From NCBI GenBank assembly GCA_902773135.1, contig CACYDP010000059.1:1-42208 (forward strand): a DNA stretch of 42,208 nt. Reading direction: 5' to 3'. This document shows positions 34,210 to 42,208 of the stretch, piece after piece. The position numbers and the translations under genes are program-made. Every line of letters starts with the position of its first letter. The stretch's first letter is position 1. This stretch comes from an uncultured Ruminococcus sp. GTDB taxonomy: Bacteria > Bacillota > Clostridia > Oscillospirales > Acutalibacteraceae. Under the pieces are notes generated by a model, which saw nothing but the letters and a program-made list of their open reading frames with translations, did no database searches and was not told where the DNA came from.

Positions 34210-36303
34210 GTGGGAGCAATCAATATACTTTCAAAACAGGTTGCGGAGCTGATTGCAGCAGGTGAAGTAATAGAACGTCCGGCATCAGTGATTAAGGAAC
34301 TTGTTGAAAATGCCATAGATGCACATTCCACGGCTGTCACTGTGGAAATCAAGCACGGCGGTGTAACCTTTATGCGTGTATCCGACAATGGAAGCGGTAT
34401 TATGCAGGAAGATGTCAGGAATGCTTTTCTGCGTCATGCCACGAGCAAAATTGCCGCTAAAGACGATCTCGACAGTATCGGAACGCTGGGATTCAGAGGG
34501 GAGGCACTTGCCTCTATTTGTGCCGTGTCCAGAGTGGAGCTGATGACAAAACATATCAATGAAGAAAACGGTACCAGTTATTGTCTTGAGGGAGGTCAGG
34601 AAACGACATTTGAAACGATAGGCTGTCCGCAGGGTACGACATTTGTGGTGCGTGATCTGTTTTTTAATGTTCCCGCAAGAATGAAATTTTTAAAGAAAGA
34701 TGTTGCCGAATCCAATGCGATCGCCAGTCTGATGGACAGAATTGCTTTGTCACACCCGGAGATTGCCTTTACTTTTATTCGTGACGGCAAACAGGTAATG
34801 AAAACAATGGGGGACGGCAAATTGGAAAATGCTGTTTTTCAGGTTTTCGGAAAACAGTTTTATGGAACATTGATTCCTGTTTCCTACCAACACAATCATA
34901 TTACCGTGACGGGATTTGTGTCAAAACCTGTCAGTTCCAACCGTGCCAGCAGGAGTATGCAGGTGTTTTTTGTCAATGGTCGCTATGTGCGTACCAAAAC
35001 CGCTATGGCAGCTCTGGAACAGGCGTATCAGGGAATGATTATGACAGGAAAATTTCCTGCTTGTGTTCTGAATCTCGAGGTGGATTGTTCTACGCTTGAT
35101 GTCAATGTACATCCTGCCAAACTGGAGATAAGATTTACAAACGAACGCCCTGTATATGAATGTGTATATTATGCGGTGAAATCGGCGATTTCTCAGTATG
35201 ATCCGAGAAACAGCACAGAACCGGCTGTTGACTTTGTGCCGACTGATCCAAAAGTGATTGGACCGGCTGCGGATAAAGGAACGCAGCTCGGATTTATGTA
35301 CGAGAAACCATCTGCAAAAGGCAATGATGAACCACAGATATTTTCACCGCCGTCCAGCAGCTACGGAAAATCTTTATCGGATTCCGCAGCCGCAGCTGAT
35401 TACTATTACACAAATCAACCCGTCAGAAATATTAATCTGGCGGATTATAGGCGGGAAAAAGAAGCAAACCGTTCTTCCGAAGTTCTGGACAGAGCAAGGG
35501 AAAAACTGCTTGATGCTTATTCCCAATCCGACGATCCCCCTTCGACAGACACATTACCGCCTGAAAGCAGCGATATGGAGGAAAGTGCTGCTGTTGTTCC
35601 ATCGCCGGTTCTTATGGAGATCACTGCATCTGAAGTGCGTTCCGAAACGGCTGTCAACAAAAATGACAGCATCAAAACAGAAGAATCTGTCAGTGACGAA
35701 CAGATTGTCATCACTGATGCCGAACAAAGAGCCGGTGCGGCAAAGTATATAGGGGAGGCTTTCTCGGCATATATCATTATTGAATATTCCGATGACAGAC
35801 TGATGTTTATTGATAAGCACGCTGCACATGAACGTTTGCTGTATGAAAAACTGAAACGGGAAAGAGATACTTCTTCTGCCCAGATGCTGATCGAACCTGT
35901 CACCGTTGTACTGGATCAAAATGAGTGCAGCATTGTTCTGGAAAATAAAGAGATTTTGCAGCAGGCAGGATTTGAAGTGGATTCGTTCGGCAGCGGCACC
36001 ATTATTATACGTTCTGTGCCGTCTCTTCTCGGTGCAATGAATGCAGCCGAGGAATTTATGGAAATTGCTGATTATCTGGTGAAACACAGAAAGGTCATTT
36101 TTTCGGAAAAAATGGAGTGGATCTACCAGAATACGGCTTGCCGTGCTGCCATTAAAGCGGGTAATATCAATCATCCCGAAGAATTGATTGAGCTTGCGGT
36201 TACTCTTGAAAAAAATCCTGACATCAAATATTGTCCTCACGGAAGACCGGTCTATTTCCTGATGTCGAAATATGAAATTGAAAAAAACTTCAAGCGTTTA
36301 TAG
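34210..36303 (+). CDS. mutL: DNA mismatch repair endonuclease MutL
   Basis: The 697-aa protein nicks the new strand after mismatch recognition. The GHKL ATPase domain has ELVENAIDAHST (residues 30-41), DNGSGI, TSKI and GFRGEALASI. The linker (about 335-505) is acidic and variable. The C-terminal domain keeps the endonuclease motif DKHAAHERLLYE (535-546; D-Q-H-A-x2-E-x4-E with Gln replaced by Lys), ACRAAIKAG and C-P-H-G-R-P (675-680). This fits organisms that lack MutH. GTG start preceded by GGAGAGG. It is the last gene of the mutS group; no clear terminator follows before the promoter at 36330. Confidence 0.96.
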   Translation: MGAINILSKQVAELIAAGEVIERPASVIKELVENAIDAHSTAVTVEIKHGGVTFMRVSDNGSGIMQEDVRNAFLRHATSKIAAKDDLDSIGTLGFRGEALASICAVSRVELMTKHINEENGTSYCLEGGQETTFETIGCPQGTTFVVRDLFFNVPARMKFLKKDVAESNAIASLMDRIALSHPEIAFTFIRDGKQVMKTMGDGKLENAVFQVFGKQFYGTLIPVSYQHNHITVTGFVSKPVSSNRASRSMQVFFVNGRYVRTKTAMAALEQAYQGMIMTGKFPACVLNLEVDCSTLDVNVHPAKLEIRFTNERPVYECVYYAVKSAISQYDPRNSTEPAVDFVPTDPKVIGPAADKGTQLGFMYEKPSAKGNDEPQIFSPPSSSYGKSLSDSAAAADYYYTNQPVRNINLADYRREKEANRSSEVLDRAREKLLDAYSQSDDPPSTDTLPPESSDMEESAAVVPSPVLMEITASEVRSETAVNKNDSIKTEESVSDEQIVITDAEQRAGAAKYIGEAFSAYIIIEYSDDRLMFIDKHAAHERLLYEKLKRERDTSSAQMLIEPVTVVLDQNECSIVLENKEILQQAGFEVDSFGSGTIIIRSVPSLLGAMNAAEEFMEIADYLVKHRKVIFSEKMEWIYQNTACRAAIKAGNINHPEELIELAVTLEKNPDIKYCPHGRPVYFLMSKYEIEKNFKRL

Positions 36304-36329
36304 AAAATTATAAAATTCATCAAAAATCG

Positions 36330-36359
36330 TTGATTAATGATATGGATTTGTGGTATAAT
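36330..36359 (+). promoter_or_regulatory. promoter of the coiled-coil gene, with about 145-base AT-rich leader
   Basis: TTGATT (36330-36335), 18-base spacer, TATAAT (36354-36359). The leader up to 36510 is very AT-rich, and I saw no hairpin or riboswitch in it. AAGGGGGCG at 36496-36504 is the ribosome site. Confidence 0.65.
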
Positions 36360-36510
36360 TATTAATCATACTGTAATTCCGTAAATATTCAAATTGAAAA
36401 ATGATTTACATAATGATATTGAGATATTGCTTTTGAAATATTATTTTTGTTTTGATCGGAAACGGACAGTAAAAACTAACCTAATACATTCTTAAAAGGG
36501 GGCGTGGAAA

Positions 36511-37260
36511 ATGTCTGAAACAAAAGATACTTTAATAAAAGAAAACTCCAACCTTCAGAATCAACCGGAAGAAAAGGGGTATGTCAGCAAACTCACACCT
36601 GAAGAAGAAATTGAGTTTCTGCAAAGAAAACTGGAGTGTGCGGAACTGGAAGCAACCGATAAAAATATTGCGTTGATCGAGATGACAGCTGCCAGAAATG
36701 CACTGTACAGATCACTTCAGGAAACACAGATGCGTCTTGCAGAAACGATGGGGCAGCGTGAAAATGACATCGAAGCATACCAGAAAGAACTGGATATGCG
36801 TTTGAAAGAAAAGCGTGCTCTTCAGGAACAATATGATGAGGTGCTGATTAAAGCCAAACGTTATGACGAACTGCAGGAAAGCTTGATAAAAATCAAAATG
36901 AATGCCGAAGTACGTGCTCACGGTGTGATCGATGAGGCTCAGGAAAAAGCAATGGATACCATTATGCTGATAGACGACATCGAAAAAGAGATCAAACTGT
37001 TTGAGGAAGACTTGAGTTATCTCAGACGTGATATTAAAATTGGAACTGTAACGTTAGATGACAGACTTGAAAATATACACATCAGGCTGTGTAAAAATCT
37101 TGACAGGCTGACCGAAATCAAAGAAAAATTTTATATCAAAAATTCCTTACCAATGGAAGATGATAAAAATCTTGTATCGGACGGTGCAGCACCAAAAATT
37201 GTTTATCCCTCGGAAATGGATCCCGAATTGAATGAACTGTCGGACAATGAACCAACTTAA
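36511..37260 (+). CDS. cytosolic coiled-coil protein, function unknown (DivIVA-like pattern)
   Basis: A 249-aa, strongly charged protein with no signal peptide or membrane segment. Residues about 27-140 and 145-205 are predicted coiled coil (heptad-like LQRKLECAELEATDKN, KELDMRLKEKRALQEQYDE, LIDDIEKEIKLFEEDLSYL). The stretch AEVRAHGVIDEAQEKAMD resembles the repeat seen in DivIVA/GpsB-like proteins, but the DivIVA N-terminal lipid-binding motif is missing, so this is only a resemblance. The last 40 residues are acidic and disordered. It has its own promoter and terminator and lies beside a cell-wall amidase gene. I do not recognise the family. Confidence 0.7.
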   Translation: MSETKDTLIKENSNLQNQPEEKGYVSKLTPEEEIEFLQRKLECAELEATDKNIALIEMTAARNALYRSLQETQMRLAETMGQRENDIEAYQKELDMRLKEKRALQEQYDEVLIKAKRYDELQESLIKIKMNAEVRAHGVIDEAQEKAMDTIMLIDDIEKEIKLFEEDLSYLRRDIKIGTVTLDDRLENIHIRLCKNLDRLTEIKEKFYIKNSLPMEDDKNLVSDGAAPKIVYPSEMDPELNELSDNEPT

Positions 37261-37293
37261 AAATCAGCGGTCGTTTTGACCGCTGATTTTTTT
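37259..37293 (+). terminator. strong intrinsic terminator
   Basis: AAAAATCAGCGGTC (37259-37272) pairs perfectly with 37278-37291 over 14 bp around a 5-base loop and is followed by more T. It overlaps the stop codon of the coiled-coil gene. Confidence 0.95.
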
Positions 37294-37351
37294 GTCTTCC
37301 AAAGTATAATACCTCCTGGGGACGACATATAATCAATCAGGTGGTGATAAT

Positions 37352-38053
37352 TTGGAGAAGATAAAAGTTTATTTGATTTGTTCCGCAACGCTGATGTGTG
37401 TATTTCTTTTTGGAGGACTTTTGTATACTGCTTTTCAGAATGAAGCAGATGTCAGTACGGCGGCAGGTACGGACACACAGCAGCGTGTTTTTGTGATAGA
37501 CCCCGGTCACGGCGGAGAAGACGGAGGAGCAACGGAAAATAATATACTGGAAAAGGATATTAATCTCAGCATTGCCTTGAAACTACGTGATATGCTGACT
37601 GCCGGCGGCTACGAAACGGTTATGACAAGAGAAACCGATGAATCTATCTATGACAGTAGTGCCGGTACAACCAGGGAAAGAAAAGTATCAGATTTAAAGA
37701 ATAGAGCAGAAATTATCAACCGTAATCAAAACAATATATTGATAAGTATTCATCAAAACAAATTTGAACAAAGCAAATACAGCGGGGCTCAGATTTTTTA
37801 CTCTAAAAATAATCCCGAAAGCGAAAGGCTTGCCGAAGAAATACGAAAATCAATCACATCATTGATACAGCCCGAAAATAAAAGAGAACTAAAGGCCGCC
37901 GATAGTTCGATTTATATTCTTGACAAAGCGGAAGTTCCTGCTGTGATTGTTGAGTGCGGATTTATTTCAAATACAGAAGAAGCAAAAATGCTCTCCAATG
38001 AAGATTATCAGCAAAAAATGGCGTTTGCCATTTTCGCTGCGTGCATTGCATGA
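37352..38053 (+). CDS. cwlD: N-acetylmuramoyl-L-alanine amidase, CwlD-like
   Basis: The 233-aa zinc amidase cleaves the bond between muramic acid and L-alanine in peptidoglycan. Residues 8-28 form an N-terminal signal anchor (VYLICSATLMCVFLFGGLLY). The Amidase_3 domain (about 46-232) shows VIDPGHGGEDGG, with the first zinc His, the Glu in NILEKDINLSIAL, ISIHQNKF with the second His, and VIVECGFISN with the catalytic Glu. Single-domain amidases of this length with one anchor fit CwlD, which makes muramic delta-lactam in spore cortex, suggesting that the organism is a spore former or descends from one. TTG start with AGGTGG 7 bases upstream. No terminator is seen before the tRNA promoter. Confidence 0.88.
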   Translation: MEKIKVYLICSATLMCVFLFGGLLYTAFQNEADVSTAAGTDTQQRVFVIDPGHGGEDGGATENNILEKDINLSIALKLRDMLTAGGYETVMTRETDESIYDSSAGTTRERKVSDLKNRAEIINRNQNNILISIHQNKFEQSKYSGAQIFYSKNNPESERLAEEIRKSITSLIQPENKRELKAADSSIYILDKAEVPAVIVECGFISNTEEAKMLSNEDYQQKMAFAIFAACIA

Positions 38054-38139
38054 CGGAAAGGAGTGAGTCTGTTTTTATTCTTAGGAGCCGGTTTGATTTT
38101 TCCAGCACTGCTTGACACTATCCCAATTTTTGCTGCTAT

Positions 38140-38168
38140 TTGACAAATGTTGAATATTGGTGTATAAT
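38140..38168 (+). promoter_or_regulatory. consensus tRNA promoter
   Basis: TTGACA (38140-38145), 17-base spacer, TATAAT (38163-38168): perfect match, about 90 bases before tRNA-Leu. Confidence 0.9.
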
Positions 38169-38261
38169 ACTGATTGTATCCGTTTCGGAGAAATTGAATT
38201 GGCTCCATTTTTCAGATGTATGAAGAATCCCTTTTCATTTTTTGTTTTCAATTGAATAAAT

Positions 38262-38346
38262 GCGGGTGTGGCGGAATTGGCAGACGCACAAGATTTAGGT
38301 TCTTGCGGAGTGATCCGTGCAGGTTCAAGTCCTGTCACCCGCACCA
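38262..38346 (+). tRNA. tRNA-Leu (anticodon UAG)
   Basis: The acceptor arm GCGGGTG pairs with CACCCGC; the anticodon stem CAAGA/TCTTG encloses loop TTTAGGT with anticodon TAG; a class II long variable arm (GGAGTGATCC) and the T arm GGTTCAAGTCC are present. CCA is encoded at 38344-38346. The long variable arm and anticodon identify leucine, reading CUA. Confidence 0.97.
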
Positions 38347-38348
38347 GT

Positions 38349-38391
38349 ATGAGTGTTCATAACGGATTTAAGTTATGGACACTCATTCTTT
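38349..38391 (+). terminator. terminator of tRNA-Leu
   Basis: ATGAGTGTTCATAAC (38349-38363) pairs with GTTATGGACACTCAT (38372-38386), 15 bp with one G-U and an 8-base loop, followed by TCTTTTA. It begins two bases after the CCA end. Confidence 0.85.
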
Positions 38392-38416
38392 TATTCAATT
38401 TCTTCCGTTTGTATTG

Positions 38417-38447
38417 GGTGAGCAGGTGTTGTGCCTGCTCACCTTTT
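38417..38447. terminator. bidirectional-type hairpin at the 3' end of the recombinase gene
   Basis: GGTGAGCAGG (38417-38426) pairs perfectly with CCTGCTCACC (38434-38443), 7-base loop, then TTTT on the plus strand. It lies four bases past the T run from the recombinase stop (minus strand). The U-tract favours the plus strand; for the minus strand it may only stabilise the mRNA end. Confidence 0.6.
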
Positions 38448-38450
38448 CTC

Positions 38451-40565
<2,115 letters not shown>

Positions 40566-40569
<4 letters not shown>

Positions 40570-41837
40570 CGTTCATAACTCCTTTGTTTTGAAATTGTTT
40601 TTGGTTTGATTCCGCGTGCAAGGTTTTGAGCTTGCATTTCTATGCGGATGTTTTCTTTTATTTTCGGCTCGTCCTCAATAATCGTTTCGGCGGTCCGTTT
40701 CTCCTTGCGGAGCTGCCGTAAAAGCGTTGTGCAATCATCACGGCTCTGTTTCAGCTCTGACAACCGCTCATCATTATCACAGCGACGCATTTTGTTATAT
40801 AGCTTTTGGCGTAGCTCGGTGACTTCTCTGATATCCTGATCGGTTTTGGTGATAAAGCTCTGCACATCGTCGAGCGTATTCAGATTCTTGTGAGCGACCA
40901 AAGTTACCTGTCGTGAAAATCTGTCTAAACGTCGCCACGCTTCACGCATTTCGGGTGTTAGCGGTCTGCGCTGATTCCACTTCGGCAGCTTACCCATAAG
41001 GTAAAGGTAGTGAAGATAGGTAGCGTAAATCCCCGTGTGTCGCTTCACCTTCTTTAAGCTGCCACGGAAAAATAATCGTTTTGGTTGAAACAGCTTCATT
41101 TGCTTTAGCTCATATTCGTATTTGCCAGAATTACGCCAATGCTCATCTTTATTGGTATAAATCCTGCGCCTGATAGCTTCATTGCAGTATTCCTCGCCCA
41201 AGCGGTACATTCTCACAGCCTTTTTGCTGTTGACGGAGCGAATTGTCCAATAGCGGTGCTTTGGATTCAGATTCAGCACATAGCCCTGATTTTTCATAAT
41301 CCACTTGAAATACTCAAAGCTCCGTGAGCACTCTATGGCGTAGTCTATCGCTTCACGCATTAGATTGAAGGTGGTCGGCTCTCCGTTCTTTTCGGCAAAG
41401 TAAATATTACGGGGAGTTTTGCCCTTTGGATTCTTAATAACTGTCAAGCCGTGTTCGGCGCACAGCTCATCGGACAGCCCTGGCGAGGGTATGATATCAT
41501 CTCCGTTATCTGCGGAGCGTTCCGCCTCGGACTGAACGCTTTCTTCCGTATCAGATATGGATTCCTTCGGCTCTGACGATTTGGATGAAGATTCCGGCTT
41601 GGATGATTCTTCAGGCAGGGCAGCAGATGATAGATTTTCACTAATCTCCTTCTCAGGTTCGGATACCGCTTTATCGGAAGTATGTGACTCATCCGTTTTT
41701 TCTGTGCTCTGCTGTGATACCGCAGATATTTGTTCCGATGTTTTTGACTCGGTACTGATATCTGCAGCTGCACTGCACGATGACAGAATCGCCAACGCAC
41801 AAACTGCAGCAAATATACATTTCAACTTTATCTTCAT
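40566..41837 (-). CDS. chimeric ORF: lipoprotein N-terminus fused to relaxase C-terminal region
   Basis: The 423-aa frame joins two unlike parts. Residues 1-22 are a lipoprotein signal peptide (MKIKLKCIFAAVCALAILSSC, lipobox LSSC, Cys21), and 22-119 are a Ser/Glu/Lys-rich linker typical of Gram-positive lipoproteins. From about residue 121 (LSDELCAEHGLTVIKNPKGKT) onward it matches the C-terminal part of mobile-element relaxases: FNLMREAIDYAIECSRSFEYF, GYVLNLNPKHRYWTIRS and YRLGEEYCNEAIRRRI, then a coiled-coil end. The relaxase N-terminal catalytic domain with Tyr and the His triad is missing. The join lies near 41478-41490. It most likely formed when an element inserted in or beside a lipoprotein gene and a deletion removed the relaxase front. 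Good ribosome site AAAGGAAAT upstream. An exported protein with this tail is unlikely to have a normal role. Confidence 0.8.
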
Positions 41838-41910
41838 TATCTTTGATTTCCTTTCGCTTTTTTCACCGGAATGTTCGGGCAGCCTTTCAGGTATTTACAA
41901 TTCAAGTATG

Positions 41911-42208
41911 TTATAAGTTTTCTACCATATACCGGACGATTTTGGCACACCTTGCAGCAGCCTTTGCTTCAAAGGTTTGATAGTCAACGATCTCCGTTTC
42001 GTCAGGCTTGTCCGAGATAGCACGGATGACCACAAAAGGAGTATTATTCAGATAACAGGTCTGTGCGATAGCAGCCCCTTCCATTTCGCAGCACATTCCA
42101 CCGAAATCGGAGATTATCTTATCCTTCTGCTCCTTTTTGGAGATAAACTGATCGCCTGAGCAGACTCTGCCCTCAAATACATGAATGTCAGGAGCAGACT
42201 CCGTTACA
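41911..42208 (-). CDS. mtnN: 5'-methylthioadenosine/S-adenosylhomocysteine nucleosidase, 3' part
   Basis: The frame is open to the right window edge and ends at 41911; 98 C-terminal residues are visible. They include GRVCSGDQFISKKEQK, FGGMCCEMEGAAIAQ with the ribose-binding Glu, YLNNTPFVVIRAISDKPDE with the catalytic Asp, and the final helix ARCAKIVRYMVENL. The enzyme hydrolyses methylthioadenosine and S-adenosylhomocysteine to adenine, clearing radical SAM and methylation by-products. The lipoprotein start lies 73 bases after its stop on the same strand, so the two may share a transcript. The segment is normal up to its stop; the N-terminus lies outside. Confidence 0.93.
   Translation of the reverse strand, partial: VTESAPDIHVFEGRVCSGDQFISKKEQKDKIISDFGGMCCEMEGAAIAQTCYLNNTPFVVIRAISDKPDETEIVDYQTFEAKAAARCAKIVRYMVENL

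Noticed and set aside
37305-37310. TATAAT upstream of cwlD as a promoter
   Set aside because: No -35 box lies at 16-18 bases; the nearest TTGACC is 23 bases away and inside the terminator stem.
38063-38143. A 26-codon hydrophobic frame after cwlD, in frame with its stop
   Set aside because: The Shine-Dalgarno-like GGAAAGGAG touches the GTG, leaving no spacing, and the frame runs into the tRNA promoter. Too short and poorly placed to call.
38262-38346. tRNA-Leu as attachment site of the neighbouring element
   Set aside because: The recombinase is a serine type, which rarely uses tRNA genes, the tRNA has an intact terminator after it, and no second copy of its 3' end was seen near 41.5 kb.

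Overview
The window looks like a chromosomal segment of a low-GC Gram-positive of the class Clostridia, most likely a Ruminococcus-type member of the Oscillospiraceae. This is inferred, not proven. The grounds are a SCIFF peptide with its radical SAM maturase, AddAB instead of RecBCD, a CwlD-type amidase, YlbF, TrmFO, infC-rpmI-rplT behind a leader, the order rnc / radical SAM / smc / ftsY, strong TTGACA-N17-TATAAT promoters and frequent TTG or GTG starts. All genes up to about 38.3 kb lie on the plus strand. The last 4 kb is on the minus strand and is partly mobile-element DNA.

Layout. (1) 1-3.4 kb: two related secreted adhesin-like proteins, the first cut by the window edge. The second has leucine-rich repeats, three Big_2 Ig-like domains and a C-terminal domain pair nearly identical to that of the first. 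(2) 3.4-5.9 kb: a ranthipeptide locus with a TIGR04086-type membrane protein, the 48-aa SCIFF precursor, an intercistronic hairpin, the SPASM radical SAM maturase and a small unknown protein. (3) 5.9-7.4 kb: the IF3/L35/L20 operon with an attenuator-like leader and an AUU start for infC. (4) 7.5-17.1 kb: shikimate kinase, an rRNA-type methyltransferase, DprA with a long acidic insert, topoisomerase I, TrmFO, PlsX, RNase III and an Elp3-like radical SAM protein. (5) 17.2-23 kb: Smc, FtsY with an unusual acidic C-terminal tail, an XTP/dITP pyrophosphatase and YhbY. (6) 23-30.1 kb: addB-addA, overlapping by 8 bases. (7) 30.1-37.3 kb: YlbF, MutS, a YwqG/DUF1963 protein, MutL and a coiled-coil protein. 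(8) 37.3-38.4 kb: CwlD-like amidase and tRNA-Leu(UAG).

Region 38.45-41.5 kb is a decayed or heavily deleted integrative element, read leftward. It holds a large serine recombinase, a ParB-type N-terminal domain with a foreign tail, and the C-terminal part of a relaxase. The relaxase part is fused in frame to the signal peptide and Ser/Glu-rich linker of a lipoprotein. The host gene upstream of the fusion is mtnN, cut by the right window edge. The three ORFs overlap or abut, so the lipoprotein promoter probably drives the recombinase.

Much of the window concerns information processing: translation initiation and ribosome assembly (infC, rpmI, rplT, yhbY), RNA modification and processing (trmH-like, trmFO, rnc), chromosome topology and segregation (topA, smc), protein targeting (ftsY), and recombination and mismatch repair (dprA, addAB, mutS, mutL). 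The most notable points are the SCIFF locus with its hairpin-separated genes, the leader upstream of infC (a hairpin loop can pair with the terminator arm), the FtsY tail with a duplicated Trp motif, the large inverted repeat after topA, and the lipoprotein-relaxase chimera. No CRISPR array, rRNA gene, insertion sequence or replication origin was seen.
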